DNA of 64,000 bases. It comes from an uncultured Porphyromonadaceae bacterium. GTDB lineage: Bacteria; Bacteroidota; Bacteroidia; Bacteroidales; Muribaculaceae. The notes under the pieces are model-generated. The model worked only from the letters and a program-made list of their open reading frames with translations, made no database searches and had not been told where the DNA came from. The translations under genes and the position numbers were made by a program. Of the stretch, positions 43,075 to 52,133 are shown in pieces. The stretch lies in assembly GCA_905198125.1 (NCBI GenBank), contig CAJKBH010000004.1:47586-111585 (forward strand). Direction: 5' to 3'. How positions within the stretch are numbered: position 1 is the stretch's first letter; each line of letters begins with the position of its first letter.

Positions 43075-44010
43075 ATGAAGGCAATTTCAATACGATTCAA
43101 GGGCATTATCGGCCATGCTATGGTTCTGACTGCGGCCGCATTGCTGGCCGCATCCTGCACGGGTGCGCATTCCGGCGACAAGCGGGCACACGCCGACACA
43201 AAGCAGGCGCCGACGGCCGCGAGTCAGCGCACCGCACACGCGGCCCGTCATTTCTGGGATTCCGTCGATTTCTCCGACCGCTCGCTTATGGCCGACACGG
43301 CTTTCATGGAACAGAATTTCGCCAACTACATCGCCATGCTTTCGGCTTTACCGGGCGATTCGTTAAGGCCGGTGATCGCCCGATTTATCGAACAGGCATC
43401 CGCTGACACCCGGGCCACCGACATGATTGCGGGCATGGCTGCGAAATATCTGTACGATTACAATTCGCCCATGCACGACGAGGATCTGTTCATCGCCTTT
43501 GCCGAAGCGTTCGTCGCCTCGCCGGCAATCCCGGAGATCGCCAAGACACGCACCGGGTATCTGCTTGACCTGTCGCTGATGAACCGCCCAGGCACGAAAG
43601 CCAACGATTTTGAATACATATCGACCGACGGCACCCGGCATCATCTGTCCGAGCCTTCGGAATGCGAGACACTGCTTATGTTCTTCGACATCGACTGCGA
43701 AGTATGCGCCGATGTCCTGGACGACATGAAGGCTTCCGCGAACCTGAAAGCCGGAATTGACAGCGGCAGGCTCCGCGTGCTTGCCATCTATGTCTCGGCC
43801 GCCGACAATGACAACGCCGCCGACAATAACGCCGGCAATGACAACGGCTCCGACAGCGGGAGGTGGCACAATTACGCAGCCGGGAACATTCCACGGAATT
43901 GGGATGCAGGCAGGCCTGTCGGTGACATCCACGACATTTACGACCTGCGCGTACTGCCGGTAAGTTACCTTCTCTCCCCTACCGGCACCGTCCTCCGGAA
44001 GGACCTCTGA
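43075..44010 (+). CDS. Thioredoxin-fold lipoprotein, DUF5106-like
   Basis: 311 aa from ATG 43075. Lipobox with Cys28 (LTAAALLAASCTG). The middle helical part (HFWDSVDFSDRSLMADTAFM, then DEDLFIAFAEAFVASPAIPE) is the DUF5106 type that precedes a TlpA-like thioredoxin domain in Bacteroidales. The redox motif is FFDIDCEVCADVL (CxxC). A low-complexity Asn/Asp/Ala insert (about 240-260, AADNDNAADNNAGNDNGS) interrupts the thioredoxin fold before DIYDLRVLPVSYLLSPTGTV, which carries the expected cis-Pro. It is probably a periplasm-facing thiol-disulfide protein. It converges on the AraC gene with the nonamer repeat in between. Confidence 0.8.
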   Translation: MKAISIRFKGIIGHAMVLTAAALLAASCTGAHSGDKRAHADTKQAPTAASQRTAHAARHFWDSVDFSDRSLMADTAFMEQNFANYIAMLSALPGDSLRPVIARFIEQASADTRATDMIAGMAAKYLYDYNSPMHDEDLFIAFAEAFVASPAIPEIAKTRTGYLLDLSLMNRPGTKANDFEYISTDGTRHHLSEPSECETLLMFFDIDCEVCADVLDDMKASANLKAGIDSGRLRVLAIYVSAADNDNAADNNAGNDNGSDSGRWHNYAAGNIPRNWDAGRPVGDIHDIYDLRVLPVSYLLSPTGTVLRKDL

Positions 44011-44014
44011 GTCA

Positions 44015-44068
44015 TTAAAGACCTTAGGGACCTTAAAGTCATTAAAGTCCTTAGAGTCCTTAGGGTCC
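44015..44068. repeat. 9-nt-period repeat (6 units) between convergent genes
   Basis: Six nonamers in register: TTAAAGACC, TTAGGGACC, TTAAAGTCA, TTAAAGTCC, TTAGAGTCC, TTAGGGTCC. The array occupies almost the whole gap and directly abuts the stop codon of the AraC gene (44069-44071). Confidence 0.85.
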
Positions 44069-44722
44069 TTACCCTTTCAGGCTTTGGGCATACCGGCCCG
44101 GTGTCATGCCGTCGTTGCAATAGGCAAATGCTTTGTGAAACGCCTGCACCGTCGAGTATCCGCATTGCTGTGCCACTTCCGTTATGGAGATGCCGGGATT
44201 CTGACGCAACAGTTCCTTGGCATATTCTATCCTGTAATGCCTCATCACGAGTATGAAACTCTGCCCGAAACCTTCGTTGAATATCCGTGAGGCATAGGTG
44301 CGGTTCAGCTTGAACCTGTTTATCACTTCCTGCAGGCTGAAATCGGCGTTAAGATATGGCCGGTCGGTCTGCAGCCATTCCTCTATACTGCGCTTATAGC
44401 TGTCAAACTGGCTGTTGAAATCCTCACCCCTCACTTCCGCATCGTTCTCAGACAGTCCGTCGCTCCCGCTCAGTTCGTCGCTCTCGGGCAGTCCGTCCTG
44501 ATCGGTCGGTACCGGCTGACCGGAACCCTTACGGAATATACGCGCCCCCGCTCTCGGAGCCAGCCATGCCAGCAACACACCTATCACTCCCCATGACATC
44601 AACACCCCCGCCAGCCATCCGTGACTGCCGGTTCCCTCTCTTTCGCACATTAACATAATGGCGCCCCACAAGCATATTGTGGATGACACGCATAGTGATA
44701 TTCGCAGGATGGCCTGTGTCAT
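44069..44722 (-). CDS. Membrane-anchored AraC-family transcriptional regulator
   Basis: 217 aa. Two N-terminal membrane helices (about 5-25 and 34-54) with a very short loop, then a cytoplasmic linker rich in Ser/Asp/Glu (about 70-95), then an AraC double helix-turn-helix in the last 105 residues: FSLQEVINRFKLNRTYASRI, IEYAKELLRQNPGISITEVA, and QCGYSTVQAFHKAFAYCNDGMTPGRY. There is no ligand-binding or kinase domain, so the signal must come through the membrane part or linker. It lies next to, and divergent from, the fimbrial operon starting at 45161, so it is a good candidate for its regulator. Confidence 0.88.
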   Translation of the reverse strand: MTQAILRISLCVSSTICLWGAIMLMCEREGTGSHGWLAGVLMSWGVIGVLLAWLAPRAGARIFRKGSGQPVPTDQDGLPESDELSGSDGLSENDAEVRGEDFNSQFDSYKRSIEEWLQTDRPYLNADFSLQEVINRFKLNRTYASRIFNEGFGQSFILVMRHYRIEYAKELLRQNPGISITEVAQQCGYSTVQAFHKAFAYCNDGMTPGRYAQSLKG

Positions 44723-44794
44723 TATTAATGTATAAGGTTATCTTACCGTGGTGTAGCCGGACCTCAGGTTCTGCTTCCCGGTCCATTTCGAGTC

Positions 44795-44802
44795 CAAAGT
44801 TA
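44795..44802 (-). promoter_or_regulatory. -7 element of the AraC regulator gene
   Basis: On minus, TAACTTTG (44802-44795), 73 nt before the ATG. No -33 TTTG at the expected place. Confidence 0.45.
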
Positions 44803-45010
44803 CAAAAAAATCCGGATAACACGTCATATCAGGCACGTTTTGGCGCATGGTCGACGCAACGTCACATACACCTGAGACTCTGTTTGTTTTACTTATTGAT
44901 AATGTCTGATTTATGTTTTGATAACTTAATGTGCAGTCCGTTGTTCAGTATTTTTACGCAAAGCTAATACGAATTACTCATAAATATAAATATTAATGCG
45001 GGCAAAACCC

Positions 45011-45018
45011 TAATTTTG
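45011..45018 (+). promoter_or_regulatory. -7 element of the first fimbrial operon
   Basis: TAATTTTG followed by CA, giving a start near 45024 and a leader of about 137 nt. There is no TTTG 19-21 nt upstream, which would fit dependence on an activator, perhaps the adjacent AraC protein. Confidence 0.5.
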
Positions 45019-45160
45019 CACTCACTTATTCATAGGGAACTAAATCATACAGTCCATAGCAAACGGTACCCTGTCAGAATCCAATCCTTAAAAACTCAAC
45101 TTACACACACAACTCCAAGGTTAAACAACATAATAAATTTCATTATAAACAATCAAGATT

Positions 45161-47059
45161 ATGCAAAATTATCTGAAACTGCTATTTGCGGGTTTGCCGC
45201 TGGCGCTTCTTGCGTCCTGTTCGGCTGATGCACCCGACACCGGCGACCGGGGCGTGGCCGACAAGTCCGAGACCCGTTACCTCAAGGTGAACCTGGTGAA
45301 CGCAGGCGGCGACGGCACACGCGCCATAGGCGACACGCCGGACACCGACTACGCCAACGGCACCGACGCCGAGAACAAGATCCGCACCGTCGACTTCTAT
45401 CTGTACGACGCGGACAAGAACTATCACAGCCACGTGCCCATGGGACTGACCGCAGCCGTGGATCCGACCACCCCCTCCGACGCCCAGCAGGCGGCAAAGC
45501 CCTCGGTGCGCGGATTCTACGAAGCCAACGTGCCCATCAACCTGGTGCAGGGCGAGAAAATGCCCCAGTATGTGATATGTATCATCAACGCGGTGCATAC
45601 CGAAAACTTCTACGAGGGTCTGAGCATGGAACAGGCGCAGGCCGAGCTGCTGGATTCGTTCTACAGCCACGAAGGGGGCGGCAATACGTATTTCGCCATG
45701 AACAACTCGGTGTACTACGGCCGCGACGAAGTGACAGGTCTGGACAACCAGCTGATCATGGCCACGCCGTTCGACACCAATAAGCTCCTGACCATGACCG
45801 AGCTGGAGAAACTGCCGGCCGACCAGATCGAGGACGTGGTGGTGGACATCTATGTGGAGCGTTATGCCGCCAAGGTAAACTTCAGCATCAACGATGACGC
45901 CGTCAAGACATTCAAAGCAGCCAACAACATCGAACTCGAGTTCACACCCATGAACTGGGGCGTAAACGCCTACGAGAAAGAGTTCTTCTTCCTCAAGTCG
46001 TTCCGCCAGGCCAACGGCGCCGGACTCGACTTCATGCCTTACGACCAGCTGAACACCATCCTGTTCCCGGGCTGGAACCGTCCCGACCATTTCCGCTCGT
46101 TCTGGGCCCGCACTCCGGGATATTACGAGAACGATTATCCCCTGGTGGCCGACGACATTCTCGACGAAACCGAGTATCCCTACACAGTATACTATCAGTC
46201 GGTCAACACTGCAAAGAACACCATCGGCCAGCCTCAGTATGTCATAGAGAGCACCCTGAAGGGCTCGCGCCTCACCGGTGCCGACATGCCCGACCAGTAC
46301 CTGCCCCTCACCTCCATTCCTTCGGTAGTGCTGGTGGGTCAGTACAAGATCGGCGGCGAAGCCAAGTCGTTCTATACATATCAGAAGAACGCCGAGGGTC
46401 TGCCTGAGATCTACGCGGCCAACGACGGCGACATTGCCGGCGTCAAGACCATCCACGACCGCCTGCTGGAGACACAGACCGTGATACTGAAGCAGAACGG
46501 CACCGGCTACACTCCTGTCCGCAAGGAGGACCTGACGGCCGGCGCCAATACATTCGTAGTGAAGCATCCCGAGAAGGACGTGCGTACCGGCCTGAAAGTG
46601 GGCGGCGACCTCGTCACGCTGCAGGTGAACGGCGCCAACAGCGGATTCTTCTATTACGATTCCGATACCAAGAAATATACGGAAATCAATTCCACGGAGT
46701 CCATCAACAAGGCCAACCGCCTGCTGTACCAGAACCTGGGTGGCGCACACGCATATATCAACGGTATGGCGTTCTTCAGCGCTCCGATCCAGCACTGGGG
46801 ATGGTACCGCGAGGACAACGTGAACAAGAACGAGGCTATGGCCGACTGGGACTGGGAGAAGATGAAGACCGGCGACTTCGGTATTGTCCGCAACCACATC
46901 TACACCATCAATATCGAGAAAATAGCCGGACTCGGCACGGGCATCATCAGCACCGACGATCCGCTGTTGCCTCCCACCGACAAGGTAAGCTACGCAGTCA
47001 AGTTCCGCGTCAACATCCAGAAGTGGGCCACTCTCCCCACCCAGTCCTGGGAGTGGTAA
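45161..47059 (+). CDS. Mfa1-family fimbrial major subunit (first set)
   Basis: 632 aa. Lipobox Cys20 (LALLASCSAD), then a donor-strand/propeptide region with the processing-type motif DGTRAIG (Arg54). The two transthyretin-like domains of Mfa1 subunits follow; the family end GDFGIVRNHIYTINIEKIAG and the terminal INIQKWATLPTQSWEW are clear. Family knowledge: the precursor is lipidated, moved to the surface, cut after Arg by an Arg-specific protease, and polymerised by strand exchange. It is first in a five-gene operon; the next gene is the Mfa2-like anchor, 43 nt away across a weak hairpin. Long antisense ORFs over it are GC-rich shadows. Confidence 0.93.
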   Translation: MQNYLKLLFAGLPLALLASCSADAPDTGDRGVADKSETRYLKVNLVNAGGDGTRAIGDTPDTDYANGTDAENKIRTVDFYLYDADKNYHSHVPMGLTAAVDPTTPSDAQQAAKPSVRGFYEANVPINLVQGEKMPQYVICIINAVHTENFYEGLSMEQAQAELLDSFYSHEGGGNTYFAMNNSVYYGRDEVTGLDNQLIMATPFDTNKLLTMTELEKLPADQIEDVVVDIYVERYAAKVNFSINDDAVKTFKAANNIELEFTPMNWGVNAYEKEFFFLKSFRQANGAGLDFMPYDQLNTILFPGWNRPDHFRSFWARTPGYYENDYPLVADDILDETEYPYTVYYQSVNTAKNTIGQPQYVIESTLKGSRLTGADMPDQYLPLTSIPSVVLVGQYKIGGEAKSFYTYQKNAEGLPEIYAANDGDIAGVKTIHDRLLETQTVILKQNGTGYTPVRKEDLTAGANTFVVKHPEKDVRTGLKVGGDLVTLQVNGANSGFFYYDSDTKKYTEINSTESINKANRLLYQNLGGAHAYINGMAFFSAPIQHWGWYREDNVNKNEAMADWDWEKMKTGDFGIVRNHIYTINIEKIAGLGTGIISTDDPLLPPTDKVSYAVKFRVNIQKWATLPTQSWEW

Positions 47060-47102
47060 TTAAGGCTCCGTTCCTTAAATTCTCAGCATAATTCATAATA
47101 AT

Positions 47103-48155
47103 ATGAAAACAAGACACCTTGCTCATATCCGCGCCCGTATCTGCGGCATCATCTGCTTATCGTCAATCGTATCGGCCATGACTGCAGGCTGCATCAGGGA
47201 GGACTTTGCCGAATGCAAGAACACGTACGATCTTCAATTGGTGTTCGACCGCAACATGCTGTATGCCGACGCCTTTGCGAGTCAGGTACGGTCCGTGGAT
47301 GTCAAGGTGTTCGATTCCTCTACGGGCAGGGAGGTATATTCGTTTGCCGACAGCGGCGCCGCGCTTGCGGCCGCCGACTATCGCGTGGCGTTGCCCATAC
47401 CTCCCGGCACCTACGATATTCTCTGCTGGGCAGGCATGGCCGAAGGCGACTCCTTCGGCTATGCCCTCCCCGCAGCGGATATGCTTCAACAGCACAGTGT
47501 GACCCTCAACACCGAAAACGGCGTCTCCGGACGCAGGCTGGACAATCTGTTCCACGGCCTGTCGCGCGGCGTGACGTTCGTAAGCGGCAACTCCTTAGGA
47601 CACGACCAGACGCAGACGGCCACCGTCTATCTGACCAAGAACACCAACCGCGTCTGCGTGATGCTGCACAACCTGGACGGCACCGAACTGGACGAGTCGG
47701 GCTTCACGTTCTCCATCACCTCGGGCAATGCCCTGATGAATTACGACAACACCCTCGACCCGGCGGGCCGCGTCACCTACCGCCCCTGGCACGTAACTCC
47801 GATTTTGCTCGATAGCGAACCCAAAAGCGAAACCAAGAGCGAAGCCAACAGCGAAAACGTGCAGGCGGCTCTCGCGGCCGAAATCTCGATGGCGCGCCTC
47901 GTACCCGACGGCAATTCCCGCCTGGACGTGTACCGAACCGCCGACGGCGAACGCATCATCTCCGTGCCGCTGGAACGCAACCTGCTATTATATAAAGGAG
48001 AATACCACTCCATGATGTCCGACCAGGAATACCTGGACCGTCAGGACGACTACACCATCACGTTCATACTGGACCGTAACAACAACTGGGACCGCGGCGC
48101 CATGATATACATCAACAACTGGGCGACACCCCCGGTACAATACCAGGACTGGTAA
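47103..48155 (+). CDS. FimB/Mfa2-family fimbrial anchor subunit (first set)
   Basis: 350 aa. Lipobox Cys30 (VSAMTAGCIREDFAEC), then the family start CKNTYDLQLVFDRNM. Characteristic motifs are YDILCWAGMAEGDSF, LDNLFHGLSRGVTF, TVYLTKNTNRVCVMLHNLDG and the end TITFILDRNNNWDRGAMIYI. Unlike the other fimbrial lipoproteins here it lacks a [ST]RA processing motif, as expected for an anchor that stays lipidated and limits fibre length. A short run of 12-nt repeats near 47810-47860 gives SEPKSETKSEANSEN, a likely expandable linker. Confidence 0.92.
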   Translation: MKTRHLAHIRARICGIICLSSIVSAMTAGCIREDFAECKNTYDLQLVFDRNMLYADAFASQVRSVDVKVFDSSTGREVYSFADSGAALAAADYRVALPIPPGTYDILCWAGMAEGDSFGYALPAADMLQQHSVTLNTENGVSGRRLDNLFHGLSRGVTFVSGNSLGHDQTQTATVYLTKNTNRVCVMLHNLDGTELDESGFTFSITSGNALMNYDNTLDPAGRVTYRPWHVTPILLDSEPKSETKSEANSENVQAALAAEISMARLVPDGNSRLDVYRTADGERIISVPLERNLLLYKGEYHSMMSDQEYLDRQDDYTITFILDRNNNWDRGAMIYINNWATPPVQYQDW

Positions 48156-48192
48156 GGAATCCTTCACCTGACGGACTTACCATTAAACAACA

Positions 48193-49749
48193 ATGACTAA
48201 AGCACTTGACATATTGACTCTTGTCGTGCTGTGGCTGATTGTGTCGGCCACGGCATCGTCATGCAGGTCCGGCCACGAGCCTGGGCGTGACGGAGACACC
48301 GACGGGAGCCGGATATCGTTCAAGTTCACCATATATACCGAGGACACCCCCTCGCCCACGCGCGCCCTCGGCGTATGGGAGGAAGACGCAGCCAATGTGG
48401 CCGAACGCATCCTGAACGCCGACGACATGCGCATCCTGTTCTTCGACCAGAGCGGCCGGCTCCTGAAGTCCGTACGCCCCTCGGACGTGGACTATGTGGG
48501 CAGCGACGTGACCAACGACGGCTACTATACCGTCTCGGCCTCGTTCACCCACGAATACTTCGACAATTTCGACGACAACGCCAATGTCGCCTTCACCGTA
48601 ATGATACTGGCCAACCTGGAGGGAATCGGAGGCCGATACACCGACTATCCTCCCGGCGACACCTTCATGCGGGATGTCGCGGACTCGTTTCCGGTGGCCG
48701 ACAATTATTTCCCCACCGTGGAGTCCGGCATCCCGATGTACGGCGTCAAGGGATTCTACGTACCCAAGGAAACGCTGATGCAAGGGACGGACGCCCCCGT
48801 GGCCGGAGACATCGACATGATTCGCGCCCTGTGCAAGATCGAGGTGCGCGACCGCATCACCAACCCCGTCACGGGACCCGACGGACAGCGTTACCCCAAA
48901 ATCACCAATGTCGAAATGGTGTCGTGGCTTAACCGGGGATACCTCCGCCCCCGTTTCGACGACTACCCCTCGGGACTGCGTGAGGCCAACATTTATCCTG
49001 CCGCCGCCACAACCAACGCCGTGTCGGGCCGCACCGTAAACGACAAATACATATTCTACTGTCCGGAGGCGGCCGTGGCCGACATGCGGTTTCGCGTCAC
49101 GGCCATTGTGGAGCCGGGGCAGGCGCCCCGGCAGTTCGAGACGGGACTTGAGCCGTTCCGCGCCGGCATAGGCAAGGAACTGGTGCGCAACCACATCTAC
49201 CGCTTCGACGTCAAGGCGTTCAACACCATACTGGACCTGGACGTGAACGTCAGCGACTGGACCGTGCAGACCGACGAGTTCGAGCTTGACAACATCGTGA
49301 GCATGGAGCCTGACGGCTTCCTGAAATGGGAATACGACGGCAACAACTTCGCCGTGACCACCGAGACCTACAACGGCCAGCCCGAAGAACAGCTTTCGAT
49401 ACTGAACGGCACCACCGGCTGCGCCACAGGCCGGTTCACGATACTGTCGCCCAAGGGCGCGACGTGGCGGGCATACTTCATACCGGGCGAGAACGGCGTG
49501 GATGCGTTCGAATTCGTGGACACGGACGCAGACGGCAACGTGGTGCCCGGCTCGCAGCGCGTTTACGCCGAGGGTCTTGTGGGCGAACAAGCCACTATAC
49601 ATATACGCGGCAAAGGGGCGGCCGATTCCTACCGGCACTGGGCCGAACTGGTGATCGAGGTGCGCACCGTGGACGGCACCGTGCTGTACGCGCCCCTCAC
49701 GCCGGCCATGAGTTCAAGGTTCATCATATATCGCGAGAATAAATTATGA
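48193..49749 (+). CDS. Fimbrillin-like minor subunit lipoprotein
   Basis: 518 aa. Lipobox around Cys24 (SATASSCRSG), with processing-type motif SPTRALG (Arg57). The first 370 residues are Mfa-type beta-domains (RILFFDQSGRLLKSV, IDMIRALCKIEVRDRI, IGKELVRNHIYRFDVKAFNT, VSDWTV). The C-terminal 140 residues (MEPDGFLKWEYDGNNFAVTT onward) are an additional beta-domain that I do not recognise. It is probably an accessory subunit between shaft and tip. It overlaps the next gene by 4 nt (ATGA). Confidence 0.85.
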   Translation: MTKALDILTLVVLWLIVSATASSCRSGHEPGRDGDTDGSRISFKFTIYTEDTPSPTRALGVWEEDAANVAERILNADDMRILFFDQSGRLLKSVRPSDVDYVGSDVTNDGYYTVSASFTHEYFDNFDDNANVAFTVMILANLEGIGGRYTDYPPGDTFMRDVADSFPVADNYFPTVESGIPMYGVKGFYVPKETLMQGTDAPVAGDIDMIRALCKIEVRDRITNPVTGPDGQRYPKITNVEMVSWLNRGYLRPRFDDYPSGLREANIYPAAATTNAVSGRTVNDKYIFYCPEAAVADMRFRVTAIVEPGQAPRQFETGLEPFRAGIGKELVRNHIYRFDVKAFNTILDLDVNVSDWTVQTDEFELDNIVSMEPDGFLKWEYDGNNFAVTTETYNGQPEEQLSILNGTTGCATGRFTILSPKGATWRAYFIPGENGVDAFEFVDTDADGNVVPGSQRVYAEGLVGEQATIHIRGKGAADSYRHWAELVIEVRTVDGTVLYAPLTPAMSSRFIIYRENKL

Positions 49750-52133
49750 AAGGCTTGATCCGCATATATATCCTGATGGTTTCGTTGACGGCGTTCCTGC
49801 TGACACAGGGATGCGACCGCTCACGCGACGACATGACGCAGCCTGACTCCGACTGCATCACGCTGAACGTGGACATACCCTTCGCAGGCACCCGCGCCGG
49901 CAGCGACGGGCTGAACGAGTTCACGGTCAAGAGCCTGCACCTGTTCTTCTACGCGGCCGAGGGGCATGACGACGACACTTCGGCGGCGATATACGACGTG
50001 ACGATAGACGGAGAGTTCGTGTATTCGCGCCACATCACCCTGGCATTGCCCGACAACGCGCTGAAGGAGGGGGGACTGTTCGGTCCCGCGTCCGACCGCT
50101 GCTATGTCTACGCCGTGGCCAATGTAGACGAAAGCAGGCTGACATCCGGCACCGTTTCAGGCCTTAAGGCTACCGTCGTGGACTCTGACTTCGACAAGAC
50201 GCGCGTGCAGGACAGCTTCGCCATGGACGGTTTCGCCGAGCTGTCGCTGAACCGCGCCGACCGCATCGTGTCCGGCACCGTCACCCTGCAGCGCGCCGCC
50301 GCCAAGCTGACCCTGGCCGTAAACCTGCCCGACACAATAGAAGTGGAACAGAAAATCGTCAGCCCGCTGGACGGCAGCGAGCAGATAGTGAGGACCACAT
50401 ACCATTCGCGCGCCGACCGGATGCACGTATGGATAGCCAACGGCGTGGCGCAGTCCAGGCTGAACACCCCCGCACTCCCGGCAGACGAAGACGCCCTGTA
50501 TTCCAACGAAATATATGCCACCGAAAATGTCGGTTCGGCATTCACTCGCGACGACTCCCAGCCCAAATACAAGTACGTGCAGAACGTTCCGTTCTATTCC
50601 TATCCCAACCGCTGGGATTCCTTCTCGCCGCGCGGCAACTGCTTCCTGACCCTGGAGATTCCGTGGTGGTACACCGACGAGCAGGGCAAGGTACAGAACA
50701 TCGTGACTTATTACCGTCTCAGCGTCCAGCCGGAACGGTATTACATAGAGCGCAACACGCACTACGACATGCGCGTCACCATAGGGCGTCTCGGCGGCGT
50801 CACGGTGCAGCAGCCCGTCGACATGCTGTTCGACTGGAACTACAACATGCAGTGGAACGTGCACACACTCCCCACCGACATCAAGGAGATACGCTATCTG
50901 CTGCTGAACAACAACGACTTCTCCACGCAGCTGGATGCGTACAGCTACATGATGGAGAACGAGACATCCATCTCCATTCCCTACAACACGTCGCATCCCG
51001 TGGAGATAGAGTCGGTGCAGCTGGTATGGCACGATTTCAAGAACGACCGCGACCGCAATATAACGTTAGCCAAGACCGGCACCTACACATACAGCGACTG
51101 TTCGGCCTATCAGCGCACCACGCACTTTGCCGGCATCGAGGTCGACCCGGTGAAAGGCACGCTGAACATCCGCCGCGACCTGCTGCATATCTCATGGAAC
51201 AACCGGGCCACCATCACTACCGACGACGCCATCAACGCCTACACATTCACCATCAAGCTGCGGCATACGGACGCCCCGGCCAACGAGCCCTCGGCCCGCG
51301 CCACCGTCGTAGTCACCCAGATTCCGGCCATATATATCACGAGCCAGCTGACTGAATCCGGAACCCGGTTCATCAACAATCAGAATAAAACATATAACAC
51401 GAGAAACGGCTATAAGGGTTTTCTGGCTAATTCAAGCAGCTGGAGATGGACTACTCAACAACTAAATCATTGGATCGGTTCAAGCCATGAAGAGTCTTCA
51501 GGCTATATCAAAAATAAAAACACGTACGTACTGACTATCTCAAAGTTTGCTCAAAATGATAATTACATAATAGCCGATCCACGCGTACGTGAAATCGATA
51601 ATTTGAACGAAAACGGGACCCCGGCTTCAACCCCTGCCACCTGGAGTATATCTGTAGATAATAAGAAGCAATTGCAATATTACTATCCCGCTGACAATGA
51701 TGCGTCCAAGACTCGCTTCATAGCACCTCAGATCCGAGTAGCATCACAGTGGGGTGTAACCTACGACATAACACGCCGCGGTGCGCAGCGTCGATGCGCT
51801 TCCTATCAAGAAAACGGTCGTCCCGCAGGCAGATGGAGACTTCCTACTGCAGCCGAAATCGAATATATCTGCCGCTTATCTAATAAGCAATATATTCCTT
51901 ATCTGTTTGGAACGGCCGGCGAGACTGCTAACTATTGGTGTGCTTCCGGCGGTGTGGATGTCGATAATGATGCAAATAATCCCACCGTCACAATCGTTAC
52001 ACCTTCAGACAACGATACAAGGGCCGTGCGTTGCGTCTACGACGAATGGTACTGGAAGGGGGACACACTGACTACCAAAACCCGATTCGCCTGGGGCGAC
52101 CGGCGACGGACCACTAACGGCAACAGACCATGA
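49746..52133 (+). CDS. Putative fimbrial tip adhesin with C-terminal FISUMP/C-type-lectin-like fold (first set)
   Basis: 795 aa. Lipobox Cys23 (LLTQGCDRS), with processing motif AGTRAGS (Arg50). Residues 1-370 are fimbrillin-like domains (LHLFFYAAEG, RAAAKLTLAVNLPDTIEVEQ, YYRLSVQPERYYIERNTHYD). An Ig-like section runs to about 535. The last 260 residues have a FISUMP/DUF1566-type lectin-like fold: GRWRLPTAAEIEYICRLSN, NYWCASGG and TRAVRCVYDEWYW. This part is visibly AT-richer (22-23 of 60 bases GC in lines 51361 and 51541) than the N-terminal part (33 of 60 in line 50461). Tip proteins mediate binding to a host or bacterial partner; the ligand is unknown. It overlaps the next gene by ATGA. 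Confidence 0.85.
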   Translation: MKGLIRIYILMVSLTAFLLTQGCDRSRDDMTQPDSDCITLNVDIPFAGTRAGSDGLNEFTVKSLHLFFYAAEGHDDDTSAAIYDVTIDGEFVYSRHITLALPDNALKEGGLFGPASDRCYVYAVANVDESRLTSGTVSGLKATVVDSDFDKTRVQDSFAMDGFAELSLNRADRIVSGTVTLQRAAAKLTLAVNLPDTIEVEQKIVSPLDGSEQIVRTTYHSRADRMHVWIANGVAQSRLNTPALPADEDALYSNEIYATENVGSAFTRDDSQPKYKYVQNVPFYSYPNRWDSFSPRGNCFLTLEIPWWYTDEQGKVQNIVTYYRLSVQPERYYIERNTHYDMRVTIGRLGGVTVQQPVDMLFDWNYNMQWNVHTLPTDIKEIRYLLLNNNDFSTQLDAYSYMMENETSISIPYNTSHPVEIESVQLVWHDFKNDRDRNITLAKTGTYTYSDCSAYQRTTHFAGIEVDPVKGTLNIRRDLLHISWNNRATITTDDAINAYTFTIKLRHTDAPANEPSARATVVVTQIPAIYITSQLTESGTRFINNQNKTYNTRNGYKGFLANSSSWRWTTQQLNHWIGSSHEESSGYIKNKNTYVLTISKFAQNDNYIIADPRVREIDNLNENGTPASTPATWSISVDNKKQLQYYYPADNDASKTRFIAPQIRVASQWGVTYDITRRGAQRRCASYQENGRPAGRWRLPTAAEIEYICRLSNKQYIPYLFGTAGETANYWCASGGVDVDNDANNPTVTIVTPSDNDTRAVRCVYDEWYWKGDTLTTKTRFAWGDRRRTTNGNRP

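Larger units (their letters stand above)
44723..45160. other. Divergent intergenic region between AraC gene and fimbrial locus
   Basis: 438 nt, AT-rich in its right half. It contains the -7 elements for both sides (listed) and a leader of about 140 nt before the first fimbrial gene. I see no terminator-like stem or riboswitch in the leader. Confidence 0.6.

Noticed and set aside
44677..44967. 96-codon plus-strand open frame opposite the AraC gene start
   Set aside because: It overlaps the AraC N-terminus and promoter; no coding features.
45182..46897. 571-codon minus-strand open frame
   Set aside because: It lies antisense to the clear Mfa1-family gene, and its translation has no recognisable domain or signal.
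48259..49638. 459-codon minus-strand open frame
   Set aside because: Antisense shadow of a fimbrillin-like gene with biased codons; composition rich in Val/Gly/His is typical of a reverse frame.
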